Notes: generated by a model not told the origin, from the letters alone. A stretch of 64,000 nt of DNA from Acinetobacter johnsonii CIP 64.6 (GCF_000368045.1 NZ_KB849235.1:594708-658707), one strand, 5' to 3'; positions 32,810 to 42,500 are shown, numbered from the stretch's first letter. Translations and numbers: made by a program.

Positions 32810-34054
32810 TTAGACAGCATAACGCGTCTCTTTGAGCAACCCTAAACCATTGGCCTGTGCCATAAAAGCATCTTTTAATACAGGCAGTTTTTCAACCTGT
32901 TTCAAACCAAAGTTTCGCGCCCATACCAAAGGAAAGAGTTGTGTGGTTTCCATCCAACCGATGGCAGACATGCTATGCATCATGGCATCATTTTGTCCTT
33001 TACGGCGGTGTTCATAACGCTTCAGTGTTTGCTCATGTGCCCACACGCCACGTGCTAGATCATGTAGTAATACATCACACAGTACAGCCGCATCAAGACA
33101 ACCAATATTCACCCCCTGTCCTGCTAAGGGATGAATCACATGAGCCGCATCACCAATTAAAGCCAAGCCCGCTTTAACATATTGCTGTGCAGCACGTGCT
33201 TTGAGTGGGAAAGTGGCACGCGGTGTCGCTTCCAACACTTCGCCTAACATGTGATGACTTTCTCGCGTTAACAGCTGGGTAAATTCAGCATCTGAAAGTG
33301 CAGCATATTCTTCTGCATAATCATCGGGGAGCGTCCATACTATAGACTGCCAATGCCCTGCTTGCTCTGGTTTTAAACTTGCCATTGGTAAAAATGCTAA
33401 AGGCCCCGTTTCTAAAAAAATCTGACGTGCAACGTGTTGATGAGGCTGAGCTGTACGAATGGCACAGCTTAAACCAGCCTGTTTGTAATCCAGCACATCG
33501 ATATCGATAAACGCTTGTTCCCGTACAAAAGAGTTTGCACCATCAGCACCAATCACCAGTTTGGTTTTCAACACCGTACCATCGGCCAAATGGATATACC
33601 ACATCCCAACACCTTCTTCGACACGCGCAACTTTAACTTGGGTGCGGTAATCGTTGAGTACAGCAAGCATCTGCTGTTGAATCGCTAAATTAAGCAAACT
33701 TGGCTCAACCATAGAACCGAGGGCTTGTTCGCCTTGTGGTTCCTGCTTGGACGCATGACCAAAGTTAATTTCACCATAGCCATTTTTATTCCACACCTGC
33801 ATGCCACTATACGGCATCTGGCGGGCAATTTTATCCCAAACATCAACGGTTTTAAGTAGGTGTATCGTCGCTTGACTGAGTGCCAAGACACGTGGGTTTG
33901 CAACACTTAAGGTCTTGTGTTCATCTAAAATAGGTGCAGCATCCAATACGGTAGCTTGCACACCGCCTTGTGCCAAAAGCAAGGCGGTCAGTCCACCAAC
34001 CAAACCACCGCCAATAATCACCACATCTAAAACATCAGTTTGAACATGACTCAT
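32810..34054 (-). CDS. UbiI/UbiF-type FAD hydroxylase
   Basis: The 414-residue ubiquinone-ring hydroxylase homologue has an FAD GxGxxG-like start (VVIIGGGLVGGLTALLLA), DG motif (VIGADGANSFVR) and the GD motif (ALIGDAAHVIHPLAGQGVNIG). It is coupled to ubiH upstream by an ATGA overlap. In E. coli the gene here is ubiI. Which ring position it hydroxylates cannot be told from the sequence. Confidence 0.85.
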   Translation of the reverse strand: MSHVQTDVLDVVIIGGGLVGGLTALLLAQGGVQATVLDAAPILDEHKTLSVANPRVLALSQATIHLLKTVDVWDKIARQMPYSGMQVWNKNGYGEINFGHASKQEPQGEQALGSMVEPSLLNLAIQQQMLAVLNDYRTQVKVARVEEGVGMWYIHLADGTVLKTKLVIGADGANSFVREQAFIDIDVLDYKQAGLSCAIRTAQPHQHVARQIFLETGPLAFLPMASLKPEQAGHWQSIVWTLPDDYAEEYAALSDAEFTQLLTRESHHMLGEVLEATPRATFPLKARAAQQYVKAGLALIGDAAHVIHPLAGQGVNIGCLDAAVLCDVLLHDLARGVWAHEQTLKRYEHRRKGQNDAMMHSMSAIGWMETTQLFPLVWARNFGLKQVEKLPVLKDAFMAQANGLGLLKETRYAV

Positions 34055-35259
34055 GCTTTTAGCCCCATGGCATAGTTGGCAACGAGTGGTTTAATGCCTG
34101 GAATCGTATCAAACGCGACCAAACCAGTATTACGAATAAATTTTAAGATTGGATTGCTATTGCTAAAGCCTCGCACCACCGAATCACAGAACTTAATCAC
34201 GCGTTGTTGATCGGTCAAACGTGAAGCCTCATAGGCTTGCAATATCTCAGCATCGCCCAAGTCGGCATTTTGCGCAATTTGCTCCGTTAAATAACGGACC
34301 AAAACGTGCGCATCTCGCATGCACAGGTTAAAACCTTGCCCCGCAACGGGGTGAATGGTATGCGCAGCATTGCCCATTAAGACCACACGTCCTACGGCCT
34401 GCTTTTCTGCTAGCACTTGTGACAATGGAAAACTAAAACGCTTACCTGTTTTTTGAAACTTTCCTGCACGGTCGCCATAAGTGTCTTGTAAGGCATCTAA
34501 GAAATGTTGATCATTTTCATCGCCCAACCATTCACCTTCTGTGCCTTTTTTCACAGGCCAAACTACTGAACGACGGTATTCACCTGGAAGCGGCAACAGT
34601 GCCAATGGTCCTAAACTACTAAAACGCTCAAAACCTACATGGTTGTGCGGTTTTGAGGTTTGTACCGTGGTCACAATAGCGACTTGATCATAATCATGTT
34701 CCGAAGCGCCTATTCCTAAGGCTTTACGGCAGAATGAATCACGTCCATCTGCAGCAATGACAAGTTTTGCTTGTAATGACAGTTGTTCTTCTCCACGACT
34801 CGCTTCTATGTAGGCCATATCGGCATCTTGGGTCAGTTGAGTGACTTGCAGACCATCAATCAGCTCAATGAATGGCTGTTTTTGAACTTCCGTCAGTAGC
34901 ACACGACCAAGCCATGCATTTTCGATGACCTGCCCGAAGCTTTCGACTTTTTCTTGTTCTGCTTTGAGTCGAGCTTTACCAAAGCTACCTTGTTCGGTGA
35001 TATTTACTTCAAAAATAGGCGTTGCATGTTCTTGTAAAGCGCTCCATAAACCCAGTTCTTGGTAAATTTGAACTGTACGACGAGACAGTGCGCTGTTTCG
35101 TGCATCAAAACTAGAATGGTATGGCGCAAGGTTTACATCATCATAATTTGGGTATTTGATCGCCTCTAAAAGTTTCACCGCAATGTTTTGTTTCGCTAAC
35201 ATCAACGCCAGACTCAGTCCGACCATACCACCACCGACTATGATGACTTCTTGTTGCAT
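34051..35259 (-). CDS. ubiH: 2-octaprenyl-6-methoxyphenol hydroxylase
   Basis: The 402-residue FAD monooxygenase of ubiquinone synthesis has VIIVGGGMVGLSLALMLA, VIAADGRDSFCRK and VLMGNAAHTIHPVAGQGFNL. The Asp of the usual GD motif is Asn here (GNAAH), as in UbiH proteins. In related bacteria it follows pepP directly. Here about 5 kb of mobile DNA separates them, so it may have lost its upstream promoter. Confidence 0.88.
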   Translation of the reverse strand: MQQEVIIVGGGMVGLSLALMLAKQNIAVKLLEAIKYPNYDDVNLAPYHSSFDARNSALSRRTVQIYQELGLWSALQEHATPIFEVNITEQGSFGKARLKAEQEKVESFGQVIENAWLGRVLLTEVQKQPFIELIDGLQVTQLTQDADMAYIEASRGEEQLSLQAKLVIAADGRDSFCRKALGIGASEHDYDQVAIVTTVQTSKPHNHVGFERFSSLGPLALLPLPGEYRRSVVWPVKKGTEGEWLGDENDQHFLDALQDTYGDRAGKFQKTGKRFSFPLSQVLAEKQAVGRVVLMGNAAHTIHPVAGQGFNLCMRDAHVLVRYLTEQIAQNADLGDAEILQAYEASRLTDQQRVIKFCDSVVRGFSNSNPILKFIRNTGLVAFDTIPGIKPLVANYAMGLKA

Positions 35260-35598
35260 GCTTCTATCCTTTTTATGGTGTACCTAAAGTAAAAAACTTC
35301 AAATACCTATAAGTTTTAATGGATTTATATTACATCAAAGATTTTCTTTTTTATAATGAAATGGATGTTTTTACGTACTTTCACAGTAAAGTGCCCTGCC
35401 ATGATTTCTGAAAAGACAGTTTTTTTAATTTTCATCAAAACTTGTTCAGAACACTGTTTAAGCAAACTTATGAAAAATCTGGAGCTCTGATTAAATAGTA
35501 GGCGTGGAACATGAAGAATCAATAAAAAGCCGTTCTAGGGTTCAGAGCACTAGAACAACTTTAATTAAAGTATTGATTAAGAAGGATAAATTTCAATA
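35260..35598. other. AT-rich gap between ubiH and the first IS
   Basis: No gene. A GTTCTAG/CTAGAAC hairpin lies at 35532-35556. The last six bases, TCAATA, are a target-site remnant discussed with the IS pair. Confidence 0.4.
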
Positions 35599-37080
35599 TG
35601 TTATTCCAAAGTAGAAATGTCCTACCTTAAAACCAAATAGAAATGTCCTATATGGACATTTCCAAGTCAAGCACAGGATTTAGATTTCGTTGTTCAATCG
35701 CTGTTTTCTGTGCACGTCTGCTTGGCATCTTTTGAGAACGATTACGTTTGTTTTGCTGTTCCAGTTCTTCATGCTGTTGTTGGATATGATTCAGAACAGC
35801 ACTCAACCGTTTATTCTCAACAATCTCTCGCTGATTCAGCTGACTTAATTTATCGAAGAGGCTGTAATTGATCTTTCGGCTATTATGCATGATGGCTACA
35901 GTACCATCCGGGTATTCCAGGAACTCAAGATACTTACCGATCAACCTCTGATTTTCTTCGGTGTTTTCCAAGAGATATACGCATTTATCATAAGTAATCG
36001 TCAGGCTATTCGTGACTCTGCGGGGTTCACGCCAGGTAAAAATATCATCTAATTGCTCGGCTGTTTCAGTGACAGAGCGGTGTAAGTTCTTAGGATTAAA
36101 GGCCATCTTTGCAAACTTGAGATTGAACTGCTCAATAAAGCAGGGCAACCACTTATTCGCATCTGCAATCGAACTGATACCTTCCAGACGCATCTCCTTA
36201 ATCAGACGATCCTGAAGTGTCCTGTTGGCCCGTTCCACACGTCCTTTGGCCTGCGGTGAATTGGCGAAGATGATATCGATATTCAGGGTGCTGAGTACAC
36301 GTCCAAACTGGGTAATCTTGGTGTCTTTCTTGCTGCTTTGATTCACTCTAAAGACTGAATGTTTGTCGCTGTAAAACGCTAAAGGCTTACCGTGCTGTTC
36401 GACATATAAACGTGTTGAAATCATATAGTCAAAAGTTGATTCTGACTCACAGAAGCGTAAATGCTGTAATTTGCCTGTGGCATCATCAATGAACACCAGT
36501 AGGCAGCATTTAGCAGCGCGTCCTTCAAACCAGTCATGGTGTGAGCCATCAATTTGGATCAGCTCACCAAAGCAATCCCGGTTGTAACGAGGCTGATACG
36601 GGCGCTTCAGGCGCTTGGATCGAGGAATCCATAAGTCAGCTGCAATCATCCAGGAACGCAGGGTTTCTACTGAAAGATCGAATCCATGCACGGTGGTGAG
36701 CTTTTCATGCGCTAAAGTGGGTCCGAAACCATGGAGTTGGTCAGAAATAATATTGAGGCATTTGAGTCTGAGTTCTTCAGGAAGTTTGGAATTGCTGATT
36801 TGGCCACGACCGGCATGGGCTAATGCAACTGGACCTTGGGCTTTGTATTTCTGCAGTAAGCGTCTGATCTGACGTTCTGAAATATGAAGTAGCTGAGCAG
36901 CCTGGGATTGAGTTATGCGTTGATCGCAGATTTCCTGCAAGACCGACAATCGTTTAAGTTCTTTATCCGACATAGACACCAACATATCAAACCGTCCGCT
37001 AAGGAAATCGCAAAAGTGCATATTCTAAAAGCGGACATTTTTACTTTGGAGAAACCGGACATTTCTATTTTGGAGTTACA
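35599..37080 (-). mobile_element. ISNCY-type insertion sequence, copy 1
   Basis: This 1,482-bp element has TG...CA ends (outer TGTTATTCCAAAGTAG, inner end reading TGTAACTCCAAAATAG inward). Each end carries two copies of a CCAAARTAGAAATGTCC-like site, for example 35606-35622 and 35633-35648, probably transposase binding sites. It is identical, in inverted orientation, to the copy at 37593-39074 as far as I could compare. Confidence 0.88.
35648..37021 (-). CDS. ISNCY-type DDE transposase, copy 1
   Basis: The 457-residue protein has two N-terminal HTH domains (ITQSQAAQLLHISERQIRRLLQKY; then LSVETLRSWMIAADLW) and an integrase core. DDE candidates are the D of IQIDGSHHDW, the D of FYSDKHSVF and the E of GRVERANRTLQDRL. 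A Gln/Arg-rich C-terminal tail follows. The start may be Met17 (36973). The family name is from general resemblance to the ISDol1/IS1202 kind. Confidence 0.9.
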   Translation of the reverse strand: MHFCDFLSGRFDMLVSMSDKELKRLSVLQEICDQRITQSQAAQLLHISERQIRRLLQKYKAQGPVALAHAGRGQISNSKLPEELRLKCLNIISDQLHGFGPTLAHEKLTTVHGFDLSVETLRSWMIAADLWIPRSKRLKRPYQPRYNRDCFGELIQIDGSHHDWFEGRAAKCCLLVFIDDATGKLQHLRFCESESTFDYMISTRLYVEQHGKPLAFYSDKHSVFRVNQSSKKDTKITQFGRVLSTLNIDIIFANSPQAKGRVERANRTLQDRLIKEMRLEGISSIADANKWLPCFIEQFNLKFAKMAFNPKNLHRSVTETAEQLDDIFTWREPRRVTNSLTITYDKCVYLLENTEENQRLIGKYLEFLEYPDGTVAIMHNSRKINYSLFDKLSQLNQREIVENKRLSAVLNHIQQQHEELEQQNKRNRSQKMPSRRAQKTAIEQRNLNPVLDLEMSI

Positions 37081-37159
37081 TCTGTTATGCGTATAAGCGC
37101 CATTATGTTAAATAGGGGAGAAACTAAGCTAAAATTAGGGTTTTAATTTAGAGAAAGTA

Positions 37160-37549
37160 ATGTCTCAGATAAAAATTTATGCTTTAAATGAAACAATAGA
37201 ATTACATCGTGATAATTTAAGTAAAGCTATCCATCAGGCTTTAGTTAAAGAATTAAAATACCCTGAAGAGAAAAGGTTTCAACGTTTTATCGCACTAGAA
37301 TCCAAGAATTTTGTATATCCAGTAGATCGCAGTAAATCTTATATAATTATTGAAATTTCTATGTTCGATGGACGAACAAAAGAGACTAAAAAAGCATTTA
37401 TTAGGTCTCTATTCGAAAATATAAACAATCTATGCGGTATTGATTCAAATGATGTTGAGATAACTATATTTGAAACTCCTAAAGAAAACTGGGGCATTAG
37501 AGGGAGAAGTGCGGATGAACTACAGTTGAATTATAAGGTAAATGTTTAA
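37160..37549 (+). CDS. Tautomerase-family protein between two IS copies
   Basis: The 129-residue protein resembles Tautomerase_2 proteins (PEEKRFQRFIALESKNFVYP, SYIIIEISMFDGRTKETKKAFIRSLF, ENWGIRGRSADEL). The N-terminus reads MSQIK, so the Pro that serves as catalytic base in tautomerases is missing at position 2. GAGAAAG precedes the ATG. It is the only gene in a 512-bp segment flanked by inverted IS copies, and its orientation has probably been reversed. Confidence 0.75.
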   Translation: MSQIKIYALNETIELHRDNLSKAIHQALVKELKYPEEKRFQRFIALESKNFVYPVDRSKSYIIIEISMFDGRTKETKKAFIRSLFENINNLCGIDSNDVEITIFETPKENWGIRGRSADELQLNYKVNV

Positions 37550-37592
37550 ATTTTCTAAAATTAACATAATACACCTTATACGAAATTATTGA

Positions 37593-39074
37593 TGTAACTC
37601 CAAAATAGAAATGTCCGGTTTCTCCAAAGTAAAAATGTCCGCTTTTAGAATATGCACTTTTGCGATTTCCTTAGCGGACGGTTTGATATGTTGGTGTCTA
37701 TGTCGGATAAAGAACTTAAACGATTGTCGGTCTTGCAGGAAATCTGCGATCAACGCATAACTCAATCCCAGGCTGCTCAGCTACTTCATATTTCAGAACG
37801 TCAGATCAGACGCTTACTGCAGAAATACAAAGCCCAAGGTCCAGTTGCATTAGCCCATGCCGGTCGTGGCCAAATCAGCAATTCCAAACTTCCTGAAGAA
37901 CTCAGACTCAAATGCCTCAATATTATTTCTGACCAACTCCATGGTTTCGGACCCACTTTAGCGCATGAAAAGCTCACCACCGTGCATGGATTCGATCTTT
38001 CAGTAGAAACCCTGCGTTCCTGGATGATTGCAGCTGACTTATGGATTCCTCGATCCAAGCGCCTGAAGCGCCCGTATCAGCCTCGTTACAACCGGGATTG
38101 CTTTGGTGAGCTGATCCAAATTGATGGCTCACACCATGACTGGTTTGAAGGACGCGCTGCTAAATGCTGCCTACTGGTGTTCATTGATGATGCCACAGGC
38201 AAATTACAGCATTTACGCTTCTGTGAGTCAGAATCAACTTTTGACTATATGATTTCAACACGTTTATATGTCGAACAGCACGGTAAGCCTTTAGCGTTTT
38301 ACAGCGACAAACATTCAGTCTTTAGAGTGAATCAAAGCAGCAAGAAAGACACCAAGATTACCCAGTTTGGACGTGTACTCAGCACCCTGAATATCGATAT
38401 CATCTTCGCCAATTCACCGCAGGCCAAAGGACGTGTGGAACGGGCCAACAGGACACTTCAGGATCGTCTGATTAAGGAGATGCGTCTGGAAGGTATCAGT
38501 TCGATTGCAGATGCGAATAAGTGGTTGCCCTGCTTTATTGAGCAGTTCAATCTCAAGTTTGCAAAGATGGCCTTTAATCCTAAGAACTTACACCGCTCTG
38601 TCACTGAAACAGCCGAGCAATTAGATGATATTTTTACCTGGCGTGAACCCCGCAGAGTCACGAATAGCCTGACGATTACTTATGATAAATGCGTATATCT
38701 CTTGGAAAACACCGAAGAAAATCAGAGGTTGATCGGTAAGTATCTTGAGTTCCTGGAATACCCGGATGGTACTGTAGCCATCATGCATAATAGCCGAAAG
38801 ATCAATTACAGCCTCTTCGATAAATTAAGTCAGCTGAATCAGCGAGAGATTGTTGAGAATAAACGGTTGAGTGCTGTTCTGAATCATATCCAACAACAGC
38901 ATGAAGAACTGGAACAGCAAAACAAACGTAATCGTTCTCAAAAGATGCCAAGCAGACGTGCACAGAAAACAGCGATTGAACAACGAAATCTAAATCCTGT
39001 GCTTGACTTGGAAATGTCCATATAGGACATTTCTATTTGGTTTTAAGGTAGGACATTTCTACTTTGGAATAACA
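37593..39074 (+). mobile_element. ISNCY-type insertion sequence, copy 2
   Basis: This is the exact mirror of copy 1. The two copies with the 512-bp centre form one inverted structure from 35599 to 39074. Inner flank 37587-37592 reads TATTGA and outer flank 39075-39079 reads ACAGA. Neither matches as a direct repeat around this copy, but each is the reverse complement of a flank of copy 1. Confidence 0.88.
37652..39025 (+). CDS. ISNCY-type DDE transposase, copy 2
   Basis: The translation is identical to the transposase of copy 1 across all 457 residues, so the two insertions are recent or kept equal by gene conversion. Domain layout and catalytic residues are as in copy 1. Confidence 0.9.
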   Translation: MHFCDFLSGRFDMLVSMSDKELKRLSVLQEICDQRITQSQAAQLLHISERQIRRLLQKYKAQGPVALAHAGRGQISNSKLPEELRLKCLNIISDQLHGFGPTLAHEKLTTVHGFDLSVETLRSWMIAADLWIPRSKRLKRPYQPRYNRDCFGELIQIDGSHHDWFEGRAAKCCLLVFIDDATGKLQHLRFCESESTFDYMISTRLYVEQHGKPLAFYSDKHSVFRVNQSSKKDTKITQFGRVLSTLNIDIIFANSPQAKGRVERANRTLQDRLIKEMRLEGISSIADANKWLPCFIEQFNLKFAKMAFNPKNLHRSVTETAEQLDDIFTWREPRRVTNSLTITYDKCVYLLENTEENQRLIGKYLEFLEYPDGTVAIMHNSRKINYSLFDKLSQLNQREIVENKRLSAVLNHIQQQHEELEQQNKRNRSQKMPSRRAQKTAIEQRNLNPVLDLEMSI

Positions 39075-39118
39075 ACAGACATTTTAATTGGTGAATAACA
39101 AACAGTATTAGAATTCAA

Positions 39119-40045
39119 TCAAAGTGCTTCTAGCTCCTTTAGCACAATCCTCAACGTTCGAATTGCGGAAGCACGAAAAACAGCATTTGTCCCATCAGCA
39201 GAAGGATTTTTATCTGTCCAAGCGATTGCTGCAAGACATTGAATGCCAACATAGAATAGAAATTTCATTTTAGGCACAGTCTGCTTATACGTACATACCT
39301 AACCCTCTAAAAAAGCATTTCGTAATTCTAAATCAGAGAAATCTATATCCACCCAAATAATTTTAGCTAAATCATAGACCTCATCTCCAATACGAGCAGC
39401 CTCGAAGTCTATAATACCCGAAACCCGATTTTCTCTGTCTACAAGGATATTTCGACCAATATAGTCACAATGCAGTAAATGAAGCTGTGTCGGCTCACAT
39501 ATCGCTTTAGCGTATTTTCGTAACTGATTCAATTGGTCGCAAAACTCATGATAATCAGATGACAATGGATTTATACGTGACATCCATTTTGAGATCATTA
39601 ATTCTAATTGTTGCTTCCACAATACCCAATGTGTTGATAAGCCATCACGATCTTGCCAGAACCTCATATTCAATATGCGCGTTTGTGGAAGCGCACGATG
39701 AAGTTCGCCCAAAGCTCGTCCTGCATTCCCAAGCAAAGAGATTTTCTGTACCCGCGTACAATTTTTTAATACTTGATCGACTTGCCTACCTTCTATGGCA
39801 CTCATGACAAGGATAGAAGAACCTTCCCATTCAAACTTATTTAATACCTTTGGTGTTAGTGGAAATTCTTTGAGAGCGTCTAAGATTTCACAGTAACGAT
39901 CATTAGCCGTTTGATTATTTGCTATTTTGATAAAGACTTCTCCTTGAGAGGATTGCCCTTGATACACTGAAGCCCCATTTCTCTGTGTAACTAAATCTAA
40001 CGTCTTTGCCTGAATCCTATGCTTTAAATCAGATAAATCTTTCAT
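39119..40045 (-). pseudogene. APH-family phosphotransferase with in-frame TAG
   Basis: The kinase-like fold has the catalytic loop HCDYIGRNIL and metal-binding IIDFEAARIGD. The open frame stops at TAG (39299-39301) after NAFLEG. The same frame then continues without shift for 59 codons (from VCTYKQTVPKMKFLFY to LKELEAL) to TGA at 39119-39121. The downstream part looks like the normal helical C-terminus, so one nonsense mutation split the gene. The substrate is unknown and antibiotic resistance is not implied. Confidence 0.7.
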
Positions 40046-40222
40046 GCTGCCTAATTTCTGTTGTGAATAAAAATGATGATGAAATAACTAAATTTTTTTA
40101 TTTATAAATATTAGAACTATTGCAAAAGTCAAAAAAACGATCATTTATTGGCAATATAATGAGTGTTGAATGTCACTTTTCTCTTGGTGAGAACGTCAGG
40201 ATGAGGGATGATTCTTCATATA

Positions 40223-40262
40223 AATCCTCTCCCTAGCCCTCTCCTTTGAAAAGGAAAGGGAA
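40223..40262. repeat. Intergenic repeat-like hairpin
   Basis: CCTCTCCCTAGCCCTCTCC is followed by TTTGAAAAGGAAAGGGAAC; the two parts pair imperfectly (CTCTCCTTT with AAAGGAAAGGG). Pyrimidine-rich CTCTCCCTAGCCC units of this kind are common dispersed intergenic repeats. No other copy is seen in this window. Confidence 0.4.
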
Positions 40263-40357
40263 CTTTCATTGTGATTTCAATACAGTTCAAAAAACGACTT
40301 ATGCAAGAACACTATTCTACTTGTCTATTTAACAACTCCATAAACACCTTATAAAAA

Positions 40358-40387
40358 ATAAAAGCCGATCTCATGATCGGCTTTTAT
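40358..40387 (-). terminator. Terminator after pepP
   Basis: The 11-bp perfect stem AAAAGCCGATC/GATCGGCTTTT with loop TCAT has T runs on both strands. It separates pepP from ubiH. Confidence 0.88.
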
Positions 40388-40401
40388 ACAGTAAATGGTA
40401 T

Positions 40402-41724
40402 TTATCGCGCCATTAACGCTTCAATCTCTTCTACCGACTTCACCACTTTCGCAGTCAAATTCAGTGGGCCGTTTTGGGTTGCTACGATGTCATCTTCAAT
40501 ACGAATACCAATACCACGCCATTTCGCATCGACCGTTTCATCATCAGGTGCAATGTATAAGCCCGGTTCAACCGTCACGACCATGCCTTCTTCATAGGCA
40601 CGCCACACACCTTCTTGCTTATATGAACCCACATCATGCACATCCATACCCAACCAGTGTCCCGTACCATGCATATAAAACTGACGGAAACTTTCCTTTT
40701 GGATTATCTCTTCAATATCACCTTGCATAATCCCCAGATCAAGTAGACCTTGGACTAAAATACGAACAGCAACATTATGCGGTTCTTTATATGAGTTGCC
40801 TACACGCACTGCGTCAATTGCAGCAAGTTGTGCATCAAGAATTACATTATAAAGAGCTTTTTGCTCAGGGCTGAACTTTCCATTGACGGGGAAAGTACGG
40901 GTGATGTCTGAAGCATAATATTCATATTCACACGCTGCGTCGATCAGCACCAAATCGCCATCTTTTAGCTCTTTGTTATTCTCTACATAGTGCAAAATGC
41001 AAGCGTTTTCACCACCACCGACAATGCTGTTATACGACGGCACACAGCCATTTTGACCAAATACATAATTCAGCTCAGCTTCTAGAGCATATTCCATCAT
41101 GCCTGGCTTAACGGTTTGCATGGCACGAGTATGAGCTTGTGCAGAAACATCAGAAGCCATTTGCATCAATGCAATTTCTTGTTCTGATTTAAACAAACGC
41201 ATTTCATCTAAAATACGATCGAGCTGTATCACTTGTGCAGGTGCAGCAGTCCCACGACGTGACTCGCCATTGGCCGTCGTGATCCATTTTGCTACACGCG
41301 CATCAAATTCGGGCTGTTGCCCAATACGATAGAATAATTTTTCTTTGCTTAAGAGTTTTTCAATGATTTCTTCATCTAACAAATCTATCGCATACGCTTC
41401 GTCAGCTTCATAGTCGTCTACCGCACCATCCACACCTGCGCGGTAACCATTCCAGATTTCCATCTCGCGGTCACGTTCACGGCAGAACAAACTGTAGCTA
41501 TAACCGTCTTCATCATCCTCGGCAAAGGTTTCAATGACTGCCACGGCTTCGGGCTCAGCAAAACCAGTTAGATAAAAGAAGCTGCTATCGGTACGGTATT
41601 TATAGTCTGCATCACGATTACGCATCGCCACTGGACTGGTTGCGATAATGGCAATACTGTTCGGACCCATTTGTGCAGCCAAACGGTCACGGCGTTCCTG
41701 AAAATCCACTTGCGTTAGTTTCAT
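40402..41724 (-). CDS. pepP: Xaa-Pro aminopeptidase
   Basis: The 440-residue metallopeptidase removes N-terminal residues before proline. Its pita-bread fold has metal ligands in LVLIDAACEYEYYASDITRTFP (two Asp), HGTGHWLGMDVHD (His), VTVEPGLYI (Glu) and GIRIEDDI (Glu). The start at 41724 gives MKLTQVDFQERRDRL, usual for PepP. It lies downstream of ygfB as in E. coli, but its usual partner ubiH is displaced. Confidence 0.93.
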   Translation of the reverse strand: MKLTQVDFQERRDRLAAQMGPNSIAIIATSPVAMRNRDADYKYRTDSSFFYLTGFAEPEAVAVIETFAEDDEDGYSYSLFCRERDREMEIWNGYRAGVDGAVDDYEADEAYAIDLLDEEIIEKLLSKEKLFYRIGQQPEFDARVAKWITTANGESRRGTAAPAQVIQLDRILDEMRLFKSEQEIALMQMASDVSAQAHTRAMQTVKPGMMEYALEAELNYVFGQNGCVPSYNSIVGGGENACILHYVENNKELKDGDLVLIDAACEYEYYASDITRTFPVNGKFSPEQKALYNVILDAQLAAIDAVRVGNSYKEPHNVAVRILVQGLLDLGIMQGDIEEIIQKESFRQFYMHGTGHWLGMDVHDVGSYKQEGVWRAYEEGMVVTVEPGLYIAPDDETVDAKWRGIGIRIEDDIVATQNGPLNLTAKVVKSVEEIEALMAR

Positions 41725-41803
41725 GTTTGATCTGTCTTTTTTATACCAAAGAATAAAGTGCCACGCGCACCCTATCATGTACGCGCAGCAAGTCTTATGC
41801 CAA

Positions 41804-42436
41804 TTAGCTTGGGCGATGCGGCGTAAACATTTCTACAACATTGTTCGCTTCTGTTACAGAACGATCGATTTGTTGCTTGTTATGAAAGTGTTTAAGCAGA
41901 GAACTTTCCTCAACCGCAATCTTTTTGCGGCCTACAGATAAGCTCACAGGAATTAAACGTACAAACTCGTATAACTCTTGATAGCTCTCTTCACCCTCTT
42001 CATTATCATCAGTTTCTTCAAACTCAACTGCCGCCACATCCTGTAAATGTTCGATCAGTTCCATTTCATCTGGACGAATATGACCAGACGCTAAACCAAA
42101 GCCCAGCACTACGCCTGCGCACCAATCCGCCAAAGCTTGTACACGGTCTGCCAGCGTATGAGTGTCATCGGGAAGTAATGGTAAATAGTCCAATTCATCG
42201 TCAGAAAGTGCATGTGCGACATCTTCTGCTTCATCGGCTAACAACGCCAAAGCTTCTTCGCTTAACTCTGGAATTTCCAAAGTCGTGAGGATGTGTTGCC
42301 ACTCTTCACGGCTCGGTGCCTGAGTTACACAAATGATACCTGTGAGTAAACCATGTAACTCACTTGGGCTAGAAATCTCTTCAATTTTAGAAAAATTTGG
42401 CTGCCATTCTGACCAACCTGAAATATCGTCTTGCAT
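41804..42436 (-). CDS. ygfB: YgfB (UPF0149) family protein
   Basis: The 210-residue acidic helical protein has SPSELHGLLTGIICV and WCAGVVLGFGLASG, hallmarks of YgfB. In other species it is linked to cell-wall and stress regulation. ATG 42436 is preferred over TTG 42448. It is divergent from the zapB-like/zapA pair, with 64 bp between the starts. Confidence 0.87.
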   Translation of the reverse strand: MQDDISGWSEWQPNFSKIEEISSPSELHGLLTGIICVTQAPSREEWQHILTTLEIPELSEEALALLADEAEDVAHALSDDELDYLPLLPDDTHTLADRVQALADWCAGVVLGFGLASGHIRPDEMELIEHLQDVAAVEFEETDDNEEGEESYQELYEFVRLIPVSLSVGRKKIAVEESSLLKHFHNKQQIDRSVTEANNVVEMFTPHRPS

Positions 42437-42500
42437 TCGTTTATCCAATCTCTATACTTCTTATATATTACCTTTGTTTGCAGCACTGTGCGACCACGAT

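Larger units (their letters stand above)
40046..40401. other. Gap between kinase pseudogene and pepP
   Basis: No gene. It holds the short repeat-like element at 40223-40262 and the pepP terminator. Confidence 0.5.

Noticed and set aside
35599..39074. Compound transposon made of two ISs and a tautomerase gene
   Set aside because: The outer flanks (TCAATA and ACAGA) do not form a target duplication for the whole structure. The flank pattern fits two separate insertions and an inversion better.
39299..40045. Aminoglycoside resistance gene
   Set aside because: The kinase fold is shared by many small-molecule kinases. The sequence shows no specific match to a resistance enzyme and the gene has an in-frame stop.
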